The notes beneath the pieces are model-generated. The model was not told where the DNA came from and made no database searches. It saw only the letters and a list, made by a program, of their open reading frames with translations. Both the position numbers and the translations under genes were made by a program. From G958296245 sp963664035 (GTDB lineage Bacteria > Chloroflexota > Dehalococcoidia > Lucifugimonadales > G958296245), in assembly GCA_963664035.2 (NCBI GenBank), contig OY760867.2:2542001-2606000 (forward strand): a stretch of 64,000 nucleotides of DNA. The letters are read 5' to 3'. Of the stretch, positions 31,850 to 41,375 are shown piece after piece. Within the stretch, counting starts at the first letter, position 1, and every line of letters starts with the position of its first letter.

Positions 31850-33589
31850 TTGGCCGCCGTAAGCGTAAACGAGAACGTCCGTTACGAGCCGAACGAAAAC
31901 CCGCCCCGCCTCGTGACCATTGGCGCCGGGTTCCAGGCCGCCATGTTGATCGTGGCGCCCGTGGTATTGACGGTGGTCATCGTGGCCCGGATTGCCGACC
32001 AGCCCGATTCCTACGTGACGTGGGGCGCCTTCGCCGCGCTGCTGGTCAGCGGGGTCACAACGGTCCTCCAGGCCGTACGGGTCGGGCGGATCGGAGCGGG
32101 GCACGTGCTCATCATGGGCACCTCGGGGGCGTTCATCGCGGTGTGCGTCGCGGCCCTGGCCAAGGGCGGCCCCGCCACGATGGCAAGCCTCGTCGTCGTC
32201 TCGTCGCTCTTCCAGTTCCTGATGGCCTGGCGGCTCTCGCTGCTGCGCCGGATATTCACGCCGGTGGTCTCCGGCACGGTGATCATGTTGATAGCGGCAA
32301 CCGTCATGCCGGTCGTATTCGGCACGATGGCGGACGCGCCCGACGACGTCTCGAGCGCGGCCGCTCCCGTCGCGGCCGCAGCCACCATGGTCACCGTCGC
32401 GTTCCTGATCCTGCGCGCTCCGCCGGCGTGGCGGCTCTGGTCGCCCGTCATAGGCATAGCGATCGGTTGCGCCGTGTCGGTCCCATATGGGCTCTACGAC
32501 GCGCAGCCGATACTGGACGCGCCCTGGGTGGGAGCGCCCGTGGGCTCGTGGCCGGGGATCGACCTGACCCCGAGCGTCGAGTTCTGGGCGCTGCTGCCGG
32601 CGTTCGTGGTGGTCACGCTCGTGGGGGCCATAGAGACCGTAGGCGACGGGGTGGCGATCCAGCGGGTCTCCCAACGCACGCTGCGCGCGACCGACTTCCG
32701 CGTCGTGCAGGGCGCGCTGAACGCCGACGGCGTCGGCAACCTGCTGTCCGGCATCCTGGGGACCCTGCCCAATACGACCTACTCGACCAGCATATCCCTC
32801 GCCGAGGTCACGGGAATCGGCGCGCGGCGGGTGGGCGTCGTCATCGGCGTCATCTTCGTGGTGGTAGCCTTCTTCCCAAAGTTCGCCGCCCTGCTGATCG
32901 CCATACCGTCCGCGGTGGCCGCGTCCTATTTAACCGTTCTCATAGGGATGCTCTTCGTGCAGGGCATGAAGATCGTCATACAGGACGGCGTAGACCACCG
33001 GAAGGCGGTCGTCGCGGGCCTCGCTTTCTGGATCGGCACGGGCTTCCAGAACCAGTGGATCTTCGCGGACCTGCTGGGAGAAGGCTTCCTTGGCGTCCTT
33101 CTCGGCAACGGTATGACTTCCGGCGCCCTCGTCGCCGTCCTGATGATGATATTCATGGAACTCACGTCGCCGAGGCGCAGGCGCCTGGAGACCGCGTTGG
33201 ACGCCGAGACGCTGCCGAAGCTGGCGGAGTTCCTCAGGGCGTTCGCGTCCAGGGCCGGTTGGACCGCCGATTCGACGGAGCGCCTCGTCCTCGTGGGAGA
33301 GGAGACGTTGGCCAGCCTGTCGCATGACGAGGAGGAGCCGGAGGAAGACGGGGCGCGCCGCCTCGTCGTCACCGCCCGCGCCGACGGAGGCGGGGCTGAG
33401 CTTGAGTTCGTCTCCGCGTCCGAGGGGGAGAACCTGGAGGACCGCCTGGCGTACCTAGGGGAGACCCCGGACATAGCCGACGACAGGGAGATATCGTTCC
33501 GCCTGCTCCGCCACTACGCCTCGTCCGTGCGCCACCAGAAATACCACGGCGTGGACATAGTAACCGTAAGCGTCAAAGGCCCAAGCTAG
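31850..33589 (+). CDS. NCS2 (uracil/xanthine) permease with C-terminal ATPase-like domain
   Basis: A 579-residue protein. Residues 1 to about 440 are a nucleobase:cation symporter-2 transporter with about 14 membrane segments. Marks are GHVLIMGTSGAFI, FVVVTLVGAIETVGDGVAI with the conserved substrate-binding Glu of NCS2, and GILGTLPNTTYSTSISL, the NxxT-like segment. From about 440 a soluble domain follows (LPKLAEFLRAFASRAGW, LVLVGEETLASLS, EISFRLLRHYASSV). This resembles the GHKL/anti-sigma-type ATPase helices (E-E-x-L-x-x-L N-box-like), although no clear G-boxes remain. Start TTG 31850 has GAGGTG upstream. A purine or pyrimidine uptake system with a built-in regulatory domain is the best reading. 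Confidence 0.85.
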   Translation: MAAVSVNENVRYEPNENPPRLVTIGAGFQAAMLIVAPVVLTVVIVARIADQPDSYVTWGAFAALLVSGVTTVLQAVRVGRIGAGHVLIMGTSGAFIAVCVAALAKGGPATMASLVVVSSLFQFLMAWRLSLLRRIFTPVVSGTVIMLIAATVMPVVFGTMADAPDDVSSAAAPVAAAATMVTVAFLILRAPPAWRLWSPVIGIAIGCAVSVPYGLYDAQPILDAPWVGAPVGSWPGIDLTPSVEFWALLPAFVVVTLVGAIETVGDGVAIQRVSQRTLRATDFRVVQGALNADGVGNLLSGILGTLPNTTYSTSISLAEVTGIGARRVGVVIGVIFVVVAFFPKFAALLIAIPSAVAASYLTVLIGMLFVQGMKIVIQDGVDHRKAVVAGLAFWIGTGFQNQWIFADLLGEGFLGVLLGNGMTSGALVAVLMMIFMELTSPRRRRLETALDAETLPKLAEFLRAFASRAGWTADSTERLVLVGEETLASLSHDEEEPEEDGARRLVVTARADGGGAELEFVSASEGENLEDRLAYLGETPDIADDREISFRLLRHYASSVRHQKYHGVDIVTVSVKGPS

Positions 33590-33593
33590 CCCC

Positions 33594-33722
33594 CCAACAT
33601 TATTGAAATGATGGCTAACCTTGGAATCCCCTCCCCCATTTTGGGGGAGGGTTAGGGTGGGGGCGCAGCTGCCTCGCGCAGTATCCTCGCCACCCTTCAT
33701 TGCTAGGTTGTCGGTCCACTAG
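33594..33722. repeat. 130-bp dispersed repeat family 2, copy 2
   Basis: Same sequence as 29776-29966 but without the internal duplication: CCAACATTATTGAAATGATGG, the hairpin CCCTCCCCCATTTTGGGGGA, GGTGGGGGCGCAGCTGCCTC and GGTTGTCGGTCCACTAG. The last bases overlap the stop codon of the LRR gene on the minus strand, so the repeat supplies that gene's stop and 3' hairpin. Confidence 0.85.
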
Positions 33723-35818
33723 TCCGAGGGGCAGAAGGGCAGCCCAAGGCCGGTGACGTCACCAGGGACATCACGCAGCCCGTCGGGGATGCATCCTGTA
33801 AGCTGGTTGCCGCCGCCGAGCCACAGCTCCTCCAGCTTGGCGAGGCTGCCAAGCTCGGCCGGTATCTCACCTGTAAGCCTGTTTCCCGCTACGCGCAGCA
33901 CCCTGAGGTTGGTGAGACTGCCCAGCTCGGATGGTATCTCCCCGCTCAGATCGTTGTCGTGGAGCCGCAACTCCTCCAGTTTGGAGATGCCCAGCCACAG
34001 GTGGGGCGAGTCGCGCAGCGCGGGAGGTATGAGCGACAGGTTGGATAGGTTGCCTAGCTCTGGGGGTATCTCCCCTGTCAACCGGTTGCCGGAGAGGTCC
34101 AGCCGTTCCAGCCTGGTCAGATTGCCCAGCTCGGGCGGTATTTCCCCGCCCAACTGGTTCTCCTCGAGTAGGAGCGCCCGCAGGTTCGATAGGTTACCCA
34201 GTTCCGCCGGTACGTTGCCGCTCAACTGGTTATGCGAAAGGTACAGTCCTCTCAGCCTAGTTAGGCTGCCCAACTCCGGCGGTATATCTCCTATCAGCCG
34301 GTTGCCGGAGAGGCTCAGCCATTCGAGACGGCTCAGGTTGTCCAGTTCCGGCGGAATCTCTCCGCTCAACTGGTTATACGATAGCTCCATGCTATTGAGG
34401 TTGGGAAGGCTGGCCAACTCCGGCGGGATTTCCCCGATCAACCGGTTGCCATAGAGGATCATGCTATCGAGGTTGGCGAGGCTGCCCAACTCCGGTGGGA
34501 TCTCGCCGCTTAACCGGTTGTTGGCCAGGTACAGTCCTTGCAGATTGGAGAGGCTGCCCAACTCGGCGGGTATCTCCCCTGTCAACCGGTTGTACCAGAG
34601 TTGCAGTGACCACAGGTTGGTTAGGTTTCCCAACTCGGCCGGTATCTCCCCTGTCAGTTGGTTGTTTCCTACGTCGAGCATCTGCAGGCTGGACGAGTTT
34701 CCCAGCTCGGGCGGTATCTCGCCGCTCAACTCGTTTTCTCCTATGTCCAGCCATTCCAGGTTGGGAAGGCTGCCCAGCTCCGGCGGAATCTCCCCACTCA
34801 ACCGGTTGTTCGATAGTTCCATGCGCTTGAGGCTGGAAAGGCTGGCCAACTCGGGCGGAATCTCACCGCTCAACTCGTTGCTGTAGAGATTCAGCCGTTC
34901 CAGGTTGGGGAGGCTGCCCAGCTCTGGTGGAATCTCCCCGCTCAACCGGTTCCACGAGAGGTCCAGCTCGACGATGCGGCCTGCGCCGTCGACGGAGACG
35001 CCGTGCCATTCGCCCAGCGGCGCGCTGCTCAACCACCTGTCGCGCTTGCGCCAATTCGCGCCCTCCGTGTCGTGGTAGAGAGCGATCAGCGCTGGTCTGT
35101 CGGGGCTGATCGACCCGACCGGGACCGCGTGGGAGCAGAAGCTCAGGCCGAGAGAGTCGAGGTCGTTTACCCGTACGCCCCGCAGTCCGTCCGGTATGCA
35201 CCCGGTCAGCCGGTTGCTTCGGCCTAGCCACACGACCCTCAGGCTGGAGAGGTCGCCCAGCTCAAAGGGTATGTCTCCACTTAGACGGTTTCCCTGGAGG
35301 TCCAGCACCTCCAGGTTGGACAGGTTGCCCAGTTCCGGGGGTATCGGCCCGCTGAGCCGGTTCCTGCCGAGCCACAGGCTCTTCAAGCCGGTGAGACTGC
35401 CCAGGCCGGATGGTATCTCACCGCTCAGCCGGTTGTCCCAGAGCTGCAACGCTCTCAGGCTGGAGAGGTTGGCGAGCTCAGGCGGGATCTCTCCTTCCAA
35501 CTGGTTCCCGCCGAGGTTCAGGCCTCCCAGCCTGGACAGGTCCCCAAGGTCCGGGGGTATCTCGCCGACCAGCCGGTTCTCGGACAGGTCCAACTCGATG
35601 ACGCGCCCGCCGTCGTCGGTCGTGACGCCGTGCCATCCGCCCAGCGGGGCGCCGCTCAGCCAACCGGCGTCGTTGAGCCAACCCGCGCCGCCCGTGGCAT
35701 CGTAGAGCGCCTCCAGCGCCGCCCTGTCCGATGCGCCCGAGGACGCGAACGCGGGTAGGGGGCCCTGCGCGGTGAGCAGCAGGGATGCCGCGCAGCACAG
35801 CGCCAGCAGGCGCGACAT
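33719..35818 (-). CDS. Secreted leucine-rich-repeat protein (plant-type IPPELGNL repeats)
   Basis: A protein of about 699 residues. The signal peptide is MSRLLALCCAASLLLTAQGPLPAFAS. Two modules follow. Each starts with a cap like the LRRNT_2 of plant receptor proteins (ALEALYDATGGAGW and ALIALYHDTEGANW), runs through 24-residue LRRs (NRLSGEIPPELGSLPNLE), and ends NxLTGCIPDGLR with a Cys. Module 1 has about six repeats and module 2 about seventeen. Such proteins are secreted or surface-bound and probably bind proteins or glycans. ATG 35818 is chosen because it begins the signal peptide and has a GGGCGA-type site; the frame further upstream is unlikely. The stop lies inside repeat family 2. Confidence 0.9.
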   Translation of the reverse strand: MSRLLALCCAASLLLTAQGPLPAFASSGASDRAALEALYDATGGAGWLNDAGWLSGAPLGGWHGVTTDDGGRVIELDLSENRLVGEIPPDLGDLSRLGGLNLGGNQLEGEIPPELANLSSLRALQLWDNRLSGEIPSGLGSLTGLKSLWLGRNRLSGPIPPELGNLSNLEVLDLQGNRLSGDIPFELGDLSSLRVVWLGRSNRLTGCIPDGLRGVRVNDLDSLGLSFCSHAVPVGSISPDRPALIALYHDTEGANWRKRDRWLSSAPLGEWHGVSVDGAGRIVELDLSWNRLSGEIPPELGSLPNLERLNLYSNELSGEIPPELASLSSLKRMELSNNRLSGEIPPELGSLPNLEWLDIGENELSGEIPPELGNSSSLQMLDVGNNQLTGEIPAELGNLTNLWSLQLWYNRLTGEIPAELGSLSNLQGLYLANNRLSGEIPPELGSLANLDSMILYGNRLIGEIPPELASLPNLNSMELSYNQLSGEIPPELDNLSRLEWLSLSGNRLIGDIPPELGSLTRLRGLYLSHNQLSGNVPAELGNLSNLRALLLEENQLGGEIPPELGNLTRLERLDLSGNRLTGEIPPELGNLSNLSLIPPALRDSPHLWLGISKLEELRLHDNDLSGEIPSELGSLTNLRVLRVAGNRLTGEIPAELGSLAKLEELWLGGGNQLTGCIPDGLRDVPGDVTGLGLPFCPSD

Positions 35819-35978
35819 GGAGATTCGCCCTTCCCGGACGAATCCGGCCGCCTTGGCCAGGACAGGGAGAGACACGGATAGCGGGCGCATCGCAATAACC
35901 TCGGCGCTGGAGCCCGTTCATCGCACCGTCCGACTCACTTCAATCTTATACCACTGGGGAAGCCCCCCGGCTTTCCGG

Positions 35979-37034
35979 TCAGGACATCCTCAGATCTACG
36001 GCCTTGCCCGTCTCGGCGGCGCGGTACACTGCCAGGATGGTCTCCAGGACCCGCCTGGAGAAGTCGATGTCCATGGTCGGCTGCTCCCCCGACAGGATGC
36101 AGTCCACGAAGTGGCGCGCCGCGCCGTCGAAGCCGTCCTTCCAGTCCGTCGGCGTGTCGATGCCCGTCGTCTCCGCGCCCCTGTGGAGCACCAGCGACGG
36201 CATGTCGAGGTAGCCGTTGCGCGCCGTCACCCACAGCAGCCCCTCCGAACCCTGGAGCTCGTAGAACTCGTCGGACGCCACGTAGCCGTTCCTCATCGGC
36301 ATGTCCGCAAGCAGGAACTGGAACACGACCTGCCGCCGGCCGTCGCCCAGCTTCCAAACGACCGTGCTCGGAAGCTCCTCCCAGAAGTCCTCCGTCGTGG
36401 TCATCATGCCCAGCACCCTCTCCGGCGGGCCGAGCCAGTCCATGGCCACCGAGTACATGTGCCATGCGCCGTCGAACAGGAAGCCCCCCGTGTTGCTGCT
36501 CGGGTCGCGCCGCCACACCTTCGAGTCCGGCTCTATCGTTATCGCCCTGCCGATGGTCCCCCTGCCCCTGATGACGCGGAACCGCACGACGGACGGCTCG
36601 CCTATCGCGCCCGAGTCCAGCATCTCCTTCGCCTTGACCAGGGGCGGGTAGTGGAGCAAATTCTCCGTGACCCGGAACATCGTATCCGCGCGCTCCACAG
36701 CGGCGGCTATCGTCTCCAGCTCCTCCAGGGTGTTGCAGATCGGCTTCTGGCATGAGACGTGCTTGCCGGCCTCCAGCGCGGCCACCGCCTGCCGCGCGTG
36801 CATCGGCGTCGGCGTCAGCAGCTCGACGGCGTCGATGTCCGGGTCGTCGAGCGCCTCCTCGAACCGTGTGTATATCCTCGGCGCTATGCCCCACTCCCTG
36901 GCGCGCGTCTCCGCCCGCTCCCGCAGCGGGTCGCACAGGGCCGCCACCTCGCACCTGTCGTCCATCACGTAGCCCGGCCCGTTCATCACCGAGATCGACC
37001 CGCAACCGACGATGGCAAGCCTCACCCTGTCCAT
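35979..37034 (-). CDS. Gfo/Idh/MocA-family oxidoreductase
   Basis: A 351-residue NAD(P)-dependent sugar or inositol dehydrogenase-like protein. The Rossmann start is VRLAIVGCGSISVMNGPGYV. DAVELLTPTPMHARQAVAALEAGKH is followed by VSCQKPI, where Gln replaces the common Glu of EKP but the catalytic Lys stays. The C-terminal substrate domain has GGFLFDGAWHMYSVAMDWLG with the Asp and His of the active site. ATG 37034 has GAGGAGG 12 bases upstream and begins at the Rossmann strand; longer starts add unrelated residues. It stands alone, convergent with nothing and tail-to-head with the LRR gene. Substrate unknown. Confidence 0.9.
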   Translation of the reverse strand: MDRVRLAIVGCGSISVMNGPGYVMDDRCEVAALCDPLRERAETRAREWGIAPRIYTRFEEALDDPDIDAVELLTPTPMHARQAVAALEAGKHVSCQKPICNTLEELETIAAAVERADTMFRVTENLLHYPPLVKAKEMLDSGAIGEPSVVRFRVIRGRGTIGRAITIEPDSKVWRRDPSSNTGGFLFDGAWHMYSVAMDWLGPPERVLGMMTTTEDFWEELPSTVVWKLGDGRRQVVFQFLLADMPMRNGYVASDEFYELQGSEGLLWVTARNGYLDMPSLVLHRGAETTGIDTPTDWKDGFDGAARHFVDCILSGEQPTMDIDFSRRVLETILAVYRAAETGKAVDLRMS

Positions 37035-37309
37035 TGGTTCTTTCCTCCTCTGGCTCCGGCGTCGCGTGCCCATCCGTCCGCACCCCGCCCGCCGGCCTAA
37101 AGATGATAGCACCAGCCGGGCCGCGTGAGCTTGCCGAACGGCTCGCCGCGAACGGACTTCGGGAAGGCCCTCGTGACGCCTTCATGGATTTGACGAAAGG
37201 CCGTCGAATGTGGTATCAATTACGCGAGCGAAATATCGGCCCTGGCGGTTTCCTTGCCGTTGCGTTGAACCGGTCCGAGTGATGACGTAGCTGTGAAAAG
37301 GGTAGGACA

Positions 37310-40300
37310 ATGTCCCACCGCACCATCGTCGTCGGCCTCTTGGCGCTCTCCTGCGCCGCCCTCCTCATGTTCGCGGCCAGTGCGCTGGCGCAGGAGGAGG
37401 AAGATGTCCAGGGCAGCTACGACCCCAGGTGCGACCCGCCTGTCGAGCCTATAAATTACCCCATCTGTTTCCCACCCACACCGAGTCCCACTGCCACCCT
37501 CACGCCGAGCCCCACGCCCACGCCGAGCCCCACTGCTACGCCGCCATGCGACATTTATCTTGACCCTCTCTGCAATATTCTCTTCCCCAATCCCACTGCC
37601 ACACCAAGTCCCACTGCTTCGCCTACGCCGAGTCCCACCGCTTCGCCCACGCCGAGTCCCACCGCTTCGCCCACGCCGAGCCCCACTGCTACGCCGCCGC
37701 CATGCGACATTTATCTTGACCCTCTCTGCAATATTCTCTTCCCCGATCCCACTGCCACGGCTACGGCAAGTCCCACCGCCTCGCCTACGCCGAGTCCTAC
37801 TGCTTCGCCTACGCCGAGTCCCACGGCCACGGCGAGTCCCACTGCCACGGCTACGGCAAGTCCCACCGCTTCGCCCACGCCGTCAGGCGAGCTGGAAGCT
37901 TCCCCAAGCACAATACAGGTGGGGCAGTTTACCCGGTTGACGGCGAGGAAGCTGTCGCCGTCCAACCTGAACGTCGAAATACGCTACCCCTACAAGCTTG
38001 TAGACGCTATCGAGTGTCCCGCAGGTTTACCCGCAGGTTCAGATGAGGCGTCTCCCGCGGGGGTCCATCGAGGCACGTCGATAACGCTGATGGGCTGCTT
38101 CGAAGGGAAAGCCACCGTGGAGTTATACACCACAGGCAACACGAGGCTGTACCGGACAGAAGTCACCATCGTGTCCGGCACACCCACGCCGACGCCGACG
38201 GCCACGCCTTCCAACAGGCCGCCCAAATTCAAGAGTGGGTCCAGCGAGGTGACGAACAGTGAGAACTACACTGGCGTATGGGAGACGTACACCGCCGAAG
38301 ACCCGGATGAAGACGACAATGTCACGTTGACGCTCAAGACTGGCGGTGACAATGACCAGTTCAGCATCGACGCCAGCGGCGCCCTGAAGTTCAAGTCGCC
38401 CCCGGACTACGAGAAGCCGCAGGACGTGGGAAAGAATAACGTCTACAACATCACGGTGGTGGCGACCGACGACGGCTCTCCCAAGAAGTCTGTGGAGAAG
38501 ACCGTCAAAGTCACGGTCACCGACGTGAACGAGCCGCCTGTCTTCAGCGATGGAGCTTCCACGGTCCGCACGGTTGCCGAGAATACGTCCGGCAACACAG
38601 CATTCGACTCCCCTGTCGGCGCGACCGATCAGGATGGCGACACACTGACGTATTCCATATCCGGGACCGCCTTTTCCATCGACACGACGAATGGACAGCT
38701 CAAGACCAATGCGAAGCTTAACTACGAAGCCAAGTCGTCGTACTCGGTGCAGGTCGACGTGACCGACAACCGCGGCGGGAGCGCCAACATCGCCGTGACC
38801 GTCAACGTCACCGACGTGAACGAGTCTCCAACCATTGGCGGCTCTACCGATGTCTCATACAAGGAGAACGGCACCACTACAGTGGCGACGTACACCGCCA
38901 CAGACCCAGAAAAAGACAAGATCACCTGGACCCTCAAGAGCGGCGGCGACAATAACAGGTTCAGCATCAACGCCAGCGGCGCTCTGAGCTTCGCGTCATC
39001 CCCGGACTACGAGAAGCCGCAGGACGTGGGAAAGAACAACGTCTATAACATCACGGTGAAGGCAACCGACGACGGCTCTCCCAAGAAGTCTGCGGAGAAG
39101 TCCGTCGAAGTCACGGTTACCGACGTGAACGAACCGCCGGGCAAGCCTGTAGCGCCCACCGTCACGAGCGGCGGCCAGAGCAGCCTGAACGTAAGCTGGT
39201 CGGCGCCGTCGAACACGGGGCCTCCGATTACAGCCTACGGAGTCCGGTACCGCAAGGGCAGCAGCGGGTCGTTCACGAACGCTTCTCACAGCGGCACTGG
39301 GACCACCGCAACGATCTCCGGTCTCGATGCTGGGACCAGCTACCAGGTGCAGGTGCGGGCCAGGAACGCCGAGGGATGGGGCTCCTGGTCGAGCTCGGGA
39401 AGCGGCAGCACCACACTTGGGGCCGTGCAGGGCTTGGCGGTAACTGCAAGTGACCGGAGTCTGACGGTCACCTGGTCGGCGCCCAGCGGGGGCTCGCCGG
39501 TTTCTAAGTACAGGCTTCACCACAGGCGCGCCTCGGACTCATGGCCGAGCGACGCTGGGGCTGTGGTGACGTCTCCCCACACGATCAGCGGACTGGCAGA
39601 GGGTACCAGCTACAACGTTCGTGTGCGGGCCTGCAACTCCTCCAACGTATGCGGGGACTGGTCATACGACAGCGCCACGACTCCAACGTCGGCTACCGCC
39701 TCGCTATCGCCGAGTCCGTCCGGGATCATTCAGGGCGAGTGGCGCGAGTTCACCGTGAGCTCCACAGGCGGCGCTGTCGACGTGGTTGCGAACCTTACCC
39801 AGGCGACCTCGGCGGTCCTGCATGTCGGCTCATCCAAGTCGAGCAACCCGTGTCCTGGAGTCCAGAACACCACGGTCCGGCGCTCCGATGATGATAAGGT
39901 CTACGTCATCGGTTGCGGGACCGGCTCCTCGCAGATAGTGCTGAGGTTGCCCTCAGGCGCAACCCTCGCGACATACACCGTCACGGTCGCGCTGCCGCCC
40001 AAGCCGGGCAAGGTTCGCAACCTGGCGCTGACAGCGGGCAACGCGAGCGCGACAGCCAATTGGAGCGCTCCGTCCGGCGACGGGTCTCCGACCGGCTACA
40101 AGGTCCGGTACAAGCTCAGCACGGCCTCAGGCTGGACCGTGAAGTCGGTGACTGCCACCAGCAAGACGATCACCGGCCTGACCAATGGGGCCTTGTACGA
40201 TGTTGGGGTACAGGCCTGCAACCTTGGCGGCTGCGGCAGTTGGGTTTCCGGCACGGTCACGCCGTCAACCGACCCCATCACCCCCACTCCGACGCCTACA

Positions 40301-41356
40301 CCGGGACCCTGTCCTACCACCACCGACATAGGCACGCTCCGCTTCCGGGACCCGAAGCCCGAGTACAGGTTCAACGGCACTTGGGGGGCTCCTTGCAGCG
40401 GTAGCCGGCCTTCCAAGCTATTCACCTTCACTCTGCCGAATATCGCGTCAGCGTATGACGACAATGGTACTCGGAGACTGTATTACCACAAGCACCATGT
40501 CGTCATCGATCTGACCTCAAAGGGCGGGCTGGCGCCGAGGCTCATCCTGCAAGGCCAGGGGGAGAGCACGGACAACCCCGAGTCCAACTCCTCGACGGGC
40601 CATGCCCGGCTGGGACGCACGTTGGCGGCCGGGACGTATACGATCAAAGCGACCCTGACCGATGCTTCGAGCACCAACCCCAACGCGGGGATGGGCCTTA
40701 TAGTCAGGGTGGAGGAGGGACTTCCCCTAGTGGCGCATCAGGGGGACCACACGGGCGTCTTCTTCATAAACGACACTTCTACGCTCACTCCCGCAGAGAG
40801 GGCAGACTTTGTGGATACCATAAAGGCCGCCGTGACCGCGTGGAACAGCGCCGGTGGGAGTGGCAGCTGGCCCAACGTGAAGCTCTGCGAGGACGATTGC
40901 AGCGGCAATCTCGACGGGCTGAAGGTCCCGATCAGGACGTCCCCCAGCACCGCCTGCGATAGCATAGCGTGTGTCGCGTTCGATCTGCTGACCGGCAAGG
41001 ACGACGAACACAAGCAGTACCCTACGAAGATGACCATCGAATACCCTGCTCTTGCCTCGTCGGGTAATCCCGGGGTGCCGGATTTAGAGTATAGGTGGAC
41101 ACTCGTCCCGAGTCTGCACAAAGATCCAGTAAACGGACTACTCGGTGAATTCCCAAAGTGGTTCTACCTGCCCTCTACCATCCTCCACGAGTTTGGGCAC
41201 GTGCTCGGCTTGGAAGACCTTTACAAGACGGAGCACGCCAACCGGTACACCGACTACCTCATGGGAGACCCGAGCACGCACACGACAGTGCCCGACGCGG
41301 ACATCAGATATCTGAAGCAGGTCTACCGGCATCATGGTGGCAGAGCACACAGGTAA
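37310..41356 (+). CDS. Large secreted multidomain protein: cadherin-like and FN3 domains, C-terminal metzincin-like protease
   Basis: A 1348-residue protein. The signal peptide (about 1-27) ends SALAQEEE. Residues 28-190 are a Pro/Thr/Ser linker with two copies of CDIYLDPLCNILFP. Then come a domain beginning SPSTIQVGQFTRLTARKLSPSN, three cadherin-like repeats (each ending VTVTDVNEPP or NVTDVNESP), FN3 domains (around 615-790 and 895-985), and a second linker. The C-terminal region holds STILHEFGHVLGLEDLY near residue 1293, an HExxHxxGxxD zinc site, followed by YLMG as a possible Met-turn, so a matrixin-like metalloprotease is predicted. It is probably exported to the cell surface or medium. 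The next gene starts 20 bases on and shares a domain. Confidence 0.85.
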   Translation: MSHRTIVVGLLALSCAALLMFAASALAQEEEDVQGSYDPRCDPPVEPINYPICFPPTPSPTATLTPSPTPTPSPTATPPCDIYLDPLCNILFPNPTATPSPTASPTPSPTASPTPSPTASPTPSPTATPPPCDIYLDPLCNILFPDPTATATASPTASPTPSPTASPTPSPTATASPTATATASPTASPTPSGELEASPSTIQVGQFTRLTARKLSPSNLNVEIRYPYKLVDAIECPAGLPAGSDEASPAGVHRGTSITLMGCFEGKATVELYTTGNTRLYRTEVTIVSGTPTPTPTATPSNRPPKFKSGSSEVTNSENYTGVWETYTAEDPDEDDNVTLTLKTGGDNDQFSIDASGALKFKSPPDYEKPQDVGKNNVYNITVVATDDGSPKKSVEKTVKVTVTDVNEPPVFSDGASTVRTVAENTSGNTAFDSPVGATDQDGDTLTYSISGTAFSIDTTNGQLKTNAKLNYEAKSSYSVQVDVTDNRGGSANIAVTVNVTDVNESPTIGGSTDVSYKENGTTTVATYTATDPEKDKITWTLKSGGDNNRFSINASGALSFASSPDYEKPQDVGKNNVYNITVKATDDGSPKKSAEKSVEVTVTDVNEPPGKPVAPTVTSGGQSSLNVSWSAPSNTGPPITAYGVRYRKGSSGSFTNASHSGTGTTATISGLDAGTSYQVQVRARNAEGWGSWSSSGSGSTTLGAVQGLAVTASDRSLTVTWSAPSGGSPVSKYRLHHRRASDSWPSDAGAVVTSPHTISGLAEGTSYNVRVRACNSSNVCGDWSYDSATTPTSATASLSPSPSGIIQGEWREFTVSSTGGAVDVVANLTQATSAVLHVGSSKSSNPCPGVQNTTVRRSDDDKVYVIGCGTGSSQIVLRLPSGATLATYTVTVALPPKPGKVRNLALTAGNASATANWSAPSGDGSPTGYKVRYKLSTASGWTVKSVTATSKTITGLTNGALYDVGVQACNLGGCGSWVSGTVTPSTDPITPTPTPTPGPCPTTTDIGTLRFRDPKPEYRFNGTWGAPCSGSRPSKLFTFTLPNIASAYDDNGTRRLYYHKHHVVIDLTSKGGLAPRLILQGQGESTDNPESNSSTGHARLGRTLAAGTYTIKATLTDASSTNPNAGMGLIVRVEEGLPLVAHQGDHTGVFFINDTSTLTPAERADFVDTIKAAVTAWNSAGGSGSWPNVKLCEDDCSGNLDGLKVPIRTSPSTACDSIACVAFDLLTGKDDEHKQYPTKMTIEYPALASSGNPGVPDLEYRWTLVPSLHKDPVNGLLGEFPKWFYLPSTILHEFGHVLGLEDLYKTEHANRYTDYLMGDPSTHTTVPDADIRYLKQVYRHHGGRAHR

Positions 41357-41375
41357 AGTGGAAGGAGCTCGTATC

